Shown here piece after piece: positions 7,673 to 15,145 of a stretch of DNA of 64,000 nt. The stretch lies in contig FMEL01000006.1 in assembly GCA_900066355.1 (NCBI GenBank), positions 124,001 through 188,000 on the forward strand, given 5' to 3'. The DNA is from an uncultured Ruminococcus sp. Lineage in GTDB: Bacteria; Bacillota; Clostridia; Lachnospirales; Lachnospiraceae. Numbering within the stretch: position 1 is the stretch's first letter; each line of letters begins with the position of its first letter. The notes under the pieces were generated by a model, which worked only from the letters and a program-made list of their open reading frames with translations, was not told where the DNA came from and searched no databases. The translations under genes and the position numbers were made by a program.

Positions 7673-7688
7673 GTTAGATAAAACTAAT
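7673..7688. promoter_or_regulatory. Second GTTAG-N6-CTAAT operator-like repeat
   Basis: Same half-site order and spacing as 7606-7621 with one mismatch, placed about 20 bases before the DUF3793 start codon. Two spaced copies are typical of cooperative repression. Confidence 0.45.
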
Positions 7689-7706
7689 TTACAAGGGGAT
7701 CTGAGG

Positions 7707-8258
7707 ATGTTAGAAGCTGAAATCATAGCACACTGCGCGCCTACGCTGGCAGGAATCAAAACTGCAAACATGTTTACTTACACACCTGGGAACAGGGATG
7801 ATCTTCAAAAAGAAATTGAAGAGGAAAATGAAAAACTGAATAACAGAGGCGTTTTTGTGGAAGTACTCAGAAGAAGCGAGCATAAAGCACTTGTTTATGT
7901 ATATCGTAAGAAAAGACTGCAGCAGGATTTAAGCTGTGAGGGTGCATGCACTTTGCTGAAAAACTGTGGTTATGAGTGTCAGGAAGCTGACTGCTGTATC
8001 CGAAAGCTACAGGAGCGCTTCTTTGAAAATGAATGTTTTCCTCATGAAGTAGGTTTGTTTCTTGGATATCCGCTGGATGATGTGACAGGTTTTATCGAAC
8101 AGAAGGGTAAAAATTATAAGTGTTGCGGCATCTGGAAAGTATACGGGGATGAACAGCAGACCCGGATCCTTTTCCGTAAATTGAAGAGATGCTCGGAAAT
8201 CTACAGACGTTTGTTTGCAGACGGACGCTCGATCCTTCAGTTGACCGTTGCAGCATAA
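7707..8258 (+). CDS. DUF3793-family protein
   Basis: This is a 183-residue cytosolic protein. The N-terminal part has the family pattern 'CAPTLAGIKTANMF' (residues 9-22), and the middle 'NECFPHEVGLFLGYPLDDVTGFI' region (near 111-133) and 'KCCGIWKVYGD' follow. It is cysteine-rich in the C-terminal half, including CC pairs. I recognise this as DUF3793, a family of unknown function that is regularly encoded directly upstream of a short flavodoxin in Clostridia; that pairing is seen here with a 25-base gap. A role in iron-limitation response or heme handling is often suggested by context, but nothing in the sequence proves it. Confidence 0.8.
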   Translation: MLEAEIIAHCAPTLAGIKTANMFTYTPGNRDDLQKEIEEENEKLNNRGVFVEVLRRSEHKALVYVYRKKRLQQDLSCEGACTLLKNCGYECQEADCCIRKLQERFFENECFPHEVGLFLGYPLDDVTGFIEQKGKNYKCCGIWKVYGDEQQTRILFRKLKRCSEIYRRLFADGRSILQLTVAA

Positions 8259-8283
8259 AGAAGAAAGGATAAGGTAAAGTAAG

Positions 8284-8706
8284 ATGAGTAAAGTAGCAGT
8301 AGTTTATTGGAGTTCCACGGGAAACACAGAATCTATGGCAAATGCTGTTGCAGAAGGTGCAAAGGCAGCAGGCGCAGAAGTAACTGCTTTTGAAGCTTCC
8401 GATTTCTCCGCTGATAAAATGGATGAGTTTGATGCAATCGCATTTGGCTGTCCGGCTATGGGCGATGAAGTTCTTGAGGAAGACGAATTTGAACCAATGT
8501 TCAGCTCCTGCGAAGCAAAGCTTTCCGGCAAAAAACTCGGACTTTTCGGTTCCTATGGATGGGGAGACGGAGAATGGATGCATGATTGGGAAGAAAAATG
8601 CAAAGAAGACGGTGCAGTTCTTGTATCCGACGGTGTCATTTGCCAGGAAGAACCAGATGACGATGCAGTAGAAAGCTGCAAAGCACTTGGCAAGGCACTT
8701 GCATAA
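8284..8706 (+). CDS. Short-chain flavodoxin
   Basis: A 140-residue flavodoxin of normal length. The FMN phosphate loop 'WSSTGNTESMA' is at residues 9-19, and the 'FGCPAMGDE' (near 54-62) and 'GSYGWGDGEWM' (near 89-99) loops flank the isoalloxazine ring. It carries electrons at low potential and usually replaces ferredoxin when iron is short, which fits its place behind the GTTAG operators. It forms an operon with the DUF3793 gene and is closed by a terminator at 8739-8774. Confidence 0.93.
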   Translation: MSKVAVVYWSSTGNTESMANAVAEGAKAAGAEVTAFEASDFSADKMDEFDAIAFGCPAMGDEVLEEDEFEPMFSSCEAKLSGKKLGLFGSYGWGDGEWMHDWEEKCKEDGAVLVSDGVICQEEPDDDAVESCKALGKALA

Positions 8707-8738
8707 TCTTATAAAACTGAATATAACGATGCGAGAAG

Positions 8739-8774
8739 AAGTCGGGAACCGGTGTCAGGTTTCCGACTTTTTGA
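8739..8774 (+). terminator. Intrinsic terminator after flavodoxin
   Basis: AAGTCGGGAACC pairs with GGTTTCCGACTT (one G-T pair) around a short loop and is followed by a T-run. Confidence 0.85.
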
Positions 8775-8869
8775 CGAAATGCCTGAAATTTCCGTAATAC
8801 GTTCACAAAACCTACATAAATCTCTGCTAATATAAAGAAAAAGTAAAACTGTTGATGGAGGTAGGAATA

Positions 8870-9553
8870 ATGGAAGCCCCGAAGATTCTTGTAGTAGATG
8901 ATGAAAGCCGTATGCGCAAGCTGGTAAAAGATTTCCTTGAGAAGAAAAATTTTCACGTACTGGAAGCCGGTGACGGTGAAGAGGCAATGGACATTTTTTA
9001 TAAAGAAAAAGATATCGCGCTGTTGATACTTGATGTAATGATGCCGAAGATGGATGGATGGGAGGTGTGCCGTGAAATCCGCAAAAACTCCAAAGTGCCG
9101 ATCATTATGCTGACAGCCAGAGGAGATGAGCGGGATGAACTTCTCGGATTTGAACTGGGCGTGGATGAATATATTTCAAAGCCGTTCAGTCCGAAAATCC
9201 TTGTTGCACGCGTGGAGGCAATCCTTCGAAGAACCGGTCAGGATGCCGGTAATGATGTACTTGCCGCCGGAGGAATTGTAATCGATAAATCTGCACATCA
9301 GGCTACCGTAGATGGCAGGCAGATGGAACTGAGTTTCAAAGAATTTGAACTTCTGACATATTTCCTTGAAAATCAGGGAATTGCCCTTTCCAGAGAGAAA
9401 ATCCTAAATTCTGTGTGGAACTATGATTATTTTGGCGATGCACGTACTATTGACACGCATGTCAAAAAATTGCGAAGCAAAATGGGCGATAAAGGAGAAT
9501 ACATTAAGACTGTCTGGGGAATGGGATACAAATTTGAGGTAGATGCACAATGA
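8870..9553 (+). CDS. OmpR/PhoB-family response regulator
   Basis: A 227-residue receiver plus winged-helix protein. The acidic pair DD is at residues 10-11, phospho-acceptor Asp55 is in 'LLILDVMMPKMDGW', and T/K positions are in 'IIMLTARGDERDE' and 'SKPFSP'. The C-terminal OmpR-type domain ends with 'TVWGMGYKFE'. I place the start at ATG 8870, eight bases after GGAGG (8857-8861), rather than at upstream in-frame codons that overlap that site. It overlaps the histidine kinase gene by four bases (ATGA). The output genes are unknown; envelope stress is a common role for this pair type. Confidence 0.93.
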   Translation: MEAPKILVVDDESRMRKLVKDFLEKKNFHVLEAGDGEEAMDIFYKEKDIALLILDVMMPKMDGWEVCREIRKNSKVPIIMLTARGDERDELLGFELGVDEYISKPFSPKILVARVEAILRRTGQDAGNDVLAAGGIVIDKSAHQATVDGRQMELSFKEFELLTYFLENQGIALSREKILNSVWNYDYFGDARTIDTHVKKLRSKMGDKGEYIKTVWGMGYKFEVDAQ

Positions 9554-11079
9554 AAAAACCACAGAGATCTGGTGTGAAAGAAAAAAAGAAAAAATTTCAC
9601 CAACTGCGCCTGCAGATCTCCGTCTGGTTTAGCGGGCTTCTGCTTCTTTCCATGGTCATAACAACCGTGATCAACGGTCTCTTTCTGGAGCACTATTACA
9701 TCAGCAAAAAAACGGAGGTGCTGCAGGATGCGGTCAGGAATCTGGAGGATCTTAAAGTTGAAACTGCATCGGACGGAAGCAGCAGTGCAGAAGTTTCAGA
9801 TGCAATGTTTAAGGACAGCTCCGAAAATAACCTGACCTGGATCGTGATTACTGCGGACGGACAGACCGTATGTGCAGTAGGAAGCAACGAGGATCTTCTG
9901 GAGGCGCGGCTGGTAGGATATGTGTATGATCTTGATAAGAAGAAAGACCATGCAAAAGTGATTCAGCAGAATGATAGTTATGTGATCCAGCAGGTGAGTG
10001 ACCGCTTTGCCGGCATGGAATACGTGGAAAGCTGGGGCGAGATGGATAACGGCTGTTATTTCCTGATTCGTACACCGCTGGAAAGCATTCGGGAGAGCGT
10101 TTCCATATCCAATAAATTCTATTTCTATGTCGGCATTATGATCATTGTCATCAGTGGCCTTGTAATCTGGTTTGTGACGAAGCGCATCACACGTCCGATC
10201 AGTGAATTGACGCTTCTTTCTACGAAGATGAGTGATCTGGATTTTGAAGCGAAATATCAGAGTCATTCCGGCAATGAAATCGATGAACTGGGCGAGAATT
10301 TTAACCGGATGTCAGAACAGCTTGAAAAGACAATTTCCGAACTGAAATCCGCGAACAATCAGCTTCAGAAAGATATTGAGAACAAAGAACGAATCGATCA
10401 GATGAGACAGGAGTTTCTGAATAATGTATCTCATGAGTTAAAGACACCGATCGCGCTGGTACAGGGTTATGCAGAAGGTCTGAAAGAAAATATTTCCGAA
10501 GATCTGGAGAGCAGGGAATTTTACTGTGATGTCATTATGGATGAAGCCGGTAAGATGAACAAACTTGTCCGTAATCTTCTCACTTTGAATCAGCTGGAAT
10601 CCGGAAGGGATGAGATGACGGTAGAGCGCTTTGATATTGTGAGCGTAATCCGTGGTGTCCTGCAGTCGATGGATATCATGATCCAGCAAAAAGAAGCGAA
10701 AGTAAGCTTCAATGCTGATAAGCCGGTTTATGTATGGGCAGATGAATTCAAGATTGAAGAAGTTGTAACGAACTATACAAGTAATGCACTGAATCATCTG
10801 GATGGAGAAAAAGAAATTGAGATTCGTGTATTTACGGAAGGCGACCATGTGAAAGTTACTGTATTTAATACAGGTAGGCCGATACCGGAAGCAGATGTCC
10901 CGAATCTCTGGAACAAGTTCTACAAGGTAGATAAGGCAAGAACGAGAGAGTACGGCGGAAGTGGTATTGGTCTGTCGATTGTCAAGGCAATCATGGAAGG
11001 ACTCCATCAGCAATACGGTGTCAAAAACTATGACAATGGTGTTGAATTCTGGTTCACATTAGATAAGAAGAATCAGTAA
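9550..11079 (+). CDS. Membrane sensor histidine kinase
   Basis: The 509-residue kinase has a positively charged N-terminus, a first membrane segment at about 25-47 and an extracellular sensor of about 145 residues. A second membrane segment (about 195-217), HAMP and a coiled coil (255-280) follow. The phospho-acceptor is His295 in 'NNVSHELKTPIALVQGYAEG'. The ATPase domain has an N box (NYTSNALNHL), 'NTGRP' and 'GGSGIGLSIVKAI'. It is translated coupled to the response regulator and phosphorylates it. The sensor domain gives no clue to the signal. A terminator at 11095 ends the unit. Confidence 0.93.
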   Translation: MKKPQRSGVKEKKKKFHQLRLQISVWFSGLLLLSMVITTVINGLFLEHYYISKKTEVLQDAVRNLEDLKVETASDGSSSAEVSDAMFKDSSENNLTWIVITADGQTVCAVGSNEDLLEARLVGYVYDLDKKKDHAKVIQQNDSYVIQQVSDRFAGMEYVESWGEMDNGCYFLIRTPLESIRESVSISNKFYFYVGIMIIVISGLVIWFVTKRITRPISELTLLSTKMSDLDFEAKYQSHSGNEIDELGENFNRMSEQLEKTISELKSANNQLQKDIENKERIDQMRQEFLNNVSHELKTPIALVQGYAEGLKENISEDLESREFYCDVIMDEAGKMNKLVRNLLTLNQLESGRDEMTVERFDIVSVIRGVLQSMDIMIQQKEAKVSFNADKPVYVWADEFKIEEVVTNYTSNALNHLDGEKEIEIRVFTEGDHVKVTVFNTGRPIPEADVPNLWNKFYKVDKARTREYGGSGIGLSIVKAIMEGLHQQYGVKNYDNGVEFWFTLDKKNQ

Positions 11080-11094
11080 AACCGTACAAAATGG

Positions 11095-11133
11095 GACAGA
11101 TGTGAAGAAATAGCTTTGCATCTGTCTTTTTTT
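11095..11133 (+). terminator. Intrinsic terminator after the two-component system
   Basis: GACAGATG (11095-11102) pairs with CATCTGTC (11119-11126) and is followed by seven T residues. Confidence 0.85.
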
Positions 11134-11178
11134 GGGGTATACTTGTAAATATTCGATAAAGACAGGGTGTGAGAGACA

Positions 11179-11799
11179 ATGATTGGAATTATTGACTATG
11201 ATGCAGGCAATATCCGCAGCGTAGAAAAGGCACTTGCGTATCTGGGAGAGGAAACCGTTGTTTCCAGAGATCCACAGGTGCTTTTAAAATCAGATAAGGT
11301 GATTCTTCCGGGTGTCGGAAGCTTCGGACAGGCAATGGAGAATCTTCACAGATACAATCTGGTTCCGGTAATTAAAGAAATGGTAAAGAATAACACACCA
11401 TTTCTTGGAATCTGTCTAGGATTGCAGCTTCTTTTTGAGAGCAGCGAAGAGACTCCGGGAGTAGAGGGACTTGGTATCCTGAAGGGCCGTATATTAAGAA
11501 TTCCACCGTCGGAGGGGCTTAAGATTCCACATATGGGCTGGAATTCTCTTCATCTTCAGAATGATGGCGGACTGTTTCGTGGTATTCCGGAAGACACGTA
11601 TGTATATTTTGTACATTCTTATTATTTGCAGGCGGAAGATCCGCAGATTGTCAAAGCTGTGACTGATTACAGTACAACGATCCATGCATCTGTAGAGAAA
11701 GACAATGTATTTGCTTGCCAGTTCCATCCGGAGAAAAGCAGCAAATACGGACTGAAAATACTGGAAAATTTTGCAAAGCTTGAAAAGGAGGGAATCTGA
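11179..11799 (+). CDS. hisH: Imidazole glycerol phosphate synthase, glutaminase subunit
   Basis: A 206-residue class I glutamine amidotransferase. The nucleophile Cys79 is in 'FLGICLGLQLLFE', with His183 and Glu185 in 'CQFHPEKSS' completing the triad. The N-terminal 'IGIIDYDAGNIRSVEKAL' is typical of HisH. It makes ammonia from glutamine and channels it to HisF in step five of histidine synthesis. The hisF start lies two bases after its stop. Other his genes are not in the window, so the pair is split from the main his cluster. Confidence 0.96.
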   Translation: MIGIIDYDAGNIRSVEKALAYLGEETVVSRDPQVLLKSDKVILPGVGSFGQAMENLHRYNLVPVIKEMVKNNTPFLGICLGLQLLFESSEETPGVEGLGILKGRILRIPPSEGLKIPHMGWNSLHLQNDGGLFRGIPEDTYVYFVHSYYLQAEDPQIVKAVTDYSTTIHASVEKDNVFACQFHPEKSSKYGLKILENFAKLEKEGI

Positions 11800-11800
11800 G

Positions 11801-12559
11801 ATGTTTACAAAAAGAATCATTCCCTGCCTGGATGTCAATAAGGGACGTGTTGTAAAGGGGGTAAATTTCGTGGATCTCAAAGATGCCGGTGATCCGGTTG
11901 AGATTGCGAAGGCCTATGATGCAGCCGGTGCAGATGAGCTTGTTTTTCTTGATATTACGGCATCCTGCGAGCAGCGTGAGACAGTAGTTGATATGGTACG
12001 CAAAGTTGCTGCCTGTGTATTTATCCCTTTTACAGTAGGTGGCGGCATCCGCACGGTCGATGATTTTAAGATGCTTCTCCGTGAAGGCGCGGACAAGATT
12101 TCAGTAAATTCCGCGGCAATCGACCGTCCGGAATTGATTCGTGAGGCGGCTGAGAAATTTGGCAGCCAGTGCGTGGTACTTGCAATTGATGCAAAGAGAA
12201 GACCGGACGGAGGCTGGAATATCTACAAACATGGCGGACGTCTGGACACAGGACTGGATGCCATTGAATGGGCCAGGAAAGCTGAAGCACTCGGTGCCGG
12301 TGAAATTCTCCTTACCAGCATGGACTGTGACGGAACAAAAGCCGGATATGACATTGAGCTTACACGTGCGATCGCGGATGCAGTCAGTATTCCGGTCATT
12401 GCTTCCGGCGGTGCAGGAACGCTTGAACATTTTTATGATGCACTGACAGAGGGTGGCGCGGATGCCGCGCTGGCAGCATCTTTATTCCATTACAAAGAAC
12501 TGGAGATCCGTCAGGTGAAGGAGTATCTGGCAGGCAGGGGAATCTCCGTAAGAAGATAA
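11801..12559 (+). CDS. hisF: Imidazole glycerol phosphate synthase, cyclase subunit
   Basis: This 252-residue TIM barrel is of normal HisF length when started at ATG 11801, which sits eight bases after AGGAGG-like GGAGGG; the reading frame is open further upstream inside hisH but without a site. Catalytic Asp is in 'IPCLDVNKGRVVKGVNF' (near residue 11) and a second Asp in 'LLTSMDCDGTKAGYD'. Phosphate-binding glycines appear in 'GGGIRTVDDF' and 'ASGGAGTLEHF'. It closes the imidazole ring, releasing AICAR, as HisHF heterodimer. Confidence 0.96.
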   Translation: MFTKRIIPCLDVNKGRVVKGVNFVDLKDAGDPVEIAKAYDAAGADELVFLDITASCEQRETVVDMVRKVAACVFIPFTVGGGIRTVDDFKMLLREGADKISVNSAAIDRPELIREAAEKFGSQCVVLAIDAKRRPDGGWNIYKHGGRLDTGLDAIEWARKAEALGAGEILLTSMDCDGTKAGYDIELTRAIADAVSIPVIASGGAGTLEHFYDALTEGGADAALAASLFHYKELEIRQVKEYLAGRGISVRR

Positions 12560-12572
12560 GAGGTGAAGGAAA

Positions 12573-13268
12573 ATGGCTCCTTTGTCAGGAGAATGGCTGG
12601 AAGCCCTGAAAGGTGAATTCCATCAGCCATATTATGTAAAATTATATAAAACCGTCATGCAGGAATATCAGTCACGAAAGATTTTTCCTCCGGCAGATGA
12701 TATGTTCAATGCATTTCATTTTACACCGTTAAGTCAGGTAAAGGTTGTGATACTTGGACAGGATCCGTATCACAATGACGGACAGGCACATGGACTTTGT
12801 TTTTCTGTAAAAAAGGATGTAGAGATCCCGCCGTCACTGGTGAACATTTATCAGGAACTTCATGATGATCTTGGCTGTTATATCCCGGATAACGGTTATC
12901 TGGAAAAATGGGCAAGACAGGGTGTACTGATGCTGAACACGGTACTGACTGTGCGTGCACATCAGGCTAATTCACACAGAGGAATCGGATGGGAGCAGTT
13001 TACAGATGCGGCGATCCGTATCCTCAATGAGCAGGACAGACCGATCGTATTTCTTCTGTGGGGACGTCCGGCACAGATGAAAAAATCAATGCTCAATAAC
13101 CCGAAACATCTGATTCTGGAAGCACCTCATCCGAGCCCGCTTTCTGCATACAGAGGTTTTTTCGGATGCAGACATTTCAGCAAGACAAATGAATTTCTAA
13201 TTCAGAACGGTCTGGAGCCGATTGACTGGCAGATCGAAAATAAAACACAACAGGAAATCAAGGAGTAA
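12573..13268 (+). CDS. ung: Uracil-DNA glycosylase
   Basis: A 231-residue family 1 enzyme. The water-activating motif GQDPYH is at residues 62-67 (Asp64), and the DNA-intercalating loop 'HPSPLSAYRGFFGCRHFSK' lies near residues 187-205. It excises uracil from DNA to start base excision repair. It follows hisF by 13 bases with GAGG upstream and precedes the flippase gene by two bases, so it is part of the same transcript, an arrangement of convenience rather than pathway. Confidence 0.97.
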   Translation: MAPLSGEWLEALKGEFHQPYYVKLYKTVMQEYQSRKIFPPADDMFNAFHFTPLSQVKVVILGQDPYHNDGQAHGLCFSVKKDVEIPPSLVNIYQELHDDLGCYIPDNGYLEKWARQGVLMLNTVLTVRAHQANSHRGIGWEQFTDAAIRILNEQDRPIVFLLWGRPAQMKKSMLNNPKHLILEAPHPSPLSAYRGFFGCRHFSKTNEFLIQNGLEPIDWQIENKTQQEIKE

Positions 13269-13270
13269 AC

Positions 13271-14887
13271 ATGGGTCAGAAGAACAATCTTGTAAAAAAT
13301 GCATCTTTTCTGATGATTGCGGCGATGATCTCGAAGGTCATCGGTCTTCTCTATAAGAGTCCGCTTTCGTCGATCGTAGGCAATATGGGAATGGGATATA
13401 TCAGTCTTGCCCAGAATGCCTATATGATTCTTCTGATGATCGCCTCTTTCAGTATTCCGCAGGCGGTGTCGAAACTGATTTCAGAACGAATAGCTTTAAA
13501 AGATTACAAAAATGCACAGAAGATTTTTCGCGGTTCCCTGATCTATGCAGCAATCGTAGGAGGAATTGTGGCGCTGGTGTGTCTGTTTGGGGCGAGATTT
13601 ATTATCCCGAGCAATCAGCCAAATGCGATACTGGCACTTCAGATTTTATCACCGACAATTTTTCTGTCCGGTATCCTCGGAGTGTACAGAGGATATTTTC
13701 AGGCATATCGTAATATGATGCCGACTTCGATCTCGCAGATTCTGGAGCAGATCTTTAATGCGGCAGTCAGCCTGATTGCTGCATGGATGTTTATCAGATA
13801 TTTTGCAGACGGCAGTGACGGAAGCTTGGCTAAATGGGGCGCAGCCGGTTCGACAGTAGGTACGACTGCAGGTGTTGTCATTGCGCTTTTGTTTATGTTG
13901 ATGGTATATGGTGTTAACCGAAGGGCAATCCGAAGAAGAGTGGACAGAGACCGTGTCCACAAAGAAGAATCTTATGGAGAGATCCTGAGACTGATCATTC
14001 TTATCGTTTCCCCGATCATCTTAAGTTCTTTTATTTACAATATTAACGGCTATCTGAATGGTGTTCTGTATTCTGAAATCATGGGTAAACACGGTGTGGA
14101 TGCAGATGCAATCAGTATGTTATATGCAGAATATGCGACATACTTTATGAGCATCATCAATATTCCACTGACACTTTCCAGCGCGGCACCGACTTCCATG
14201 ATTCCGGAAGTTTCCGCATTGTATGCGACCGGCGATATTGATGAGACAAGAAGAAGAGTAGATCAGACAGTACAGCTTTCTATGTTCATTTCCATTCCAT
14301 GTGCGGTAGGGCTTGCCGTACTGGCGCAGCCGATTGTGTCGCTTCTTTTTCATGGAACGAACGGTGTGGCAGGACAGCTCCTTATGATGGGTTCTTTTAC
14401 CATCCTTCTGAATGGCATGTCTAATATTTCAAACGGTGTTCTTCAGGGAATCGGTAAACCGAAGATCCCGATGATAACAGCAGCTGTGGCACTCGTGGTT
14501 GACGTGGTTGTAGTAGTAGTGCTTCTGATGTTTACGAATCTTGGTATTTACGCACTGCTGGTAGCGATGATTGTTTATGCAATCGTGGTATGTGTGCTGA
14601 ATGATTTCTTTATGAAAAAATATCTGGATTATAAGAATCCGTGGAAAGCAGCATATGTAAGTCCGATCGTTGCATCTGCCGTGATGGGTGTTGTGGCAGC
14701 AGGTGTGTATTATGGACTGCATGTACTGCTTCCATCCAATATCATCTGTCTCGGTGTGGCAATCATTCTGGCAGCTATGGCATATTTTCTGGTATACATT
14801 CTCGTGGACAAAACAGCATCCGAGAGACTTTCCAGAATGCCGGGTGGTGCCTATCTCGTCAGAATTGCCCAGAAGATCAGACGATAG
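13271..14887 (+). CDS. MATE/MOP-superfamily polysaccharide flippase (SpoVB/MurJ-like)
   Basis: This 538-residue membrane protein has about 14 hydrophobic segments. The N-terminal 'LVKNASFLMIAAMISKVIGL' region and the 'IPQAVSKLISER' stretch (near 62-73) are typical of the SpoVB/YtgP branch of the polysaccharide exporters, candidate flippases of lipid-linked peptidoglycan or surface polysaccharide precursors. Length is normal. It is co-transcribed with ung and ends at a terminator (14920-14955). Whether it is a lipid II flippase, a spore cortex protein or a general polysaccharide exporter cannot be decided here. Confidence 0.85.
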   Translation: MGQKNNLVKNASFLMIAAMISKVIGLLYKSPLSSIVGNMGMGYISLAQNAYMILLMIASFSIPQAVSKLISERIALKDYKNAQKIFRGSLIYAAIVGGIVALVCLFGARFIIPSNQPNAILALQILSPTIFLSGILGVYRGYFQAYRNMMPTSISQILEQIFNAAVSLIAAWMFIRYFADGSDGSLAKWGAAGSTVGTTAGVVIALLFMLMVYGVNRRAIRRRVDRDRVHKEESYGEILRLIILIVSPIILSSFIYNINGYLNGVLYSEIMGKHGVDADAISMLYAEYATYFMSIINIPLTLSSAAPTSMIPEVSALYATGDIDETRRRVDQTVQLSMFISIPCAVGLAVLAQPIVSLLFHGTNGVAGQLLMMGSFTILLNGMSNISNGVLQGIGKPKIPMITAAVALVVDVVVVVVLLMFTNLGIYALLVAMIVYAIVVCVLNDFFMKKYLDYKNPWKAAYVSPIVASAVMGVVAAGVYYGLHVLLPSNIICLGVAIILAAMAYFLVYILVDKTASERLSRMPGGAYLVRIAQKIRR

Positions 14888-14919
14888 GTGGAAGATGACC
14901 TGATAATAAGAAAAATATG

Positions 14920-14955
14920 GAATATCTGCTGAACAGAGGGCAGATATTCTTTTTA
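14920..14955 (+). terminator. Intrinsic terminator after the flippase gene
   Basis: A perfect 10-bp stem, GAATATCTGC (14920-14929) with GCAGATATTC (14940-14949), followed by TTTTTATTT. Confidence 0.88.
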
Positions 14956-15022
14956 TTTGTAAAGTTTGATAATCAAACAAAGTTACGCCGTGGGATGTGA
15001 GACAAATTGTGAAAGTTGGTCA

Positions 15023-15051
15023 TTGTCATTTGTAAAACTTTGTCGTATAAT
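15023..15051 (+). promoter_or_regulatory. Promoter of the acyl-CoA dehydratase activase gene
   Basis: TTGTCA (15023-15028), 17-base spacer, perfect TATAAT (15046-15051); the start codon follows after about 95 bases. Confidence 0.75.
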
Positions 15052-15145
15052 GTTACGGAATTGGATTTTGAAAATACTTTTAATAAGAAGAAACACGTTA
15101 TATTCATATCTGAAGATACAGATTTATGACGAGGAGGGCGATTTA

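Noticed and set aside
8852..8869. Upstream TTG/ATG start for the response regulator
   Set aside because: Those codons overlap the GGAGG site; ATG 8870 has ideal spacing and gives the normal receiver N-terminus.
14966..15145. In-frame N-terminal extension of the activase protein
   Set aside because: It would include the TATAAT promoter (15046) and the GAGGAGG site; the TTG at 15146 gives the expected 'MNTYTLGIDIGSTT' start.
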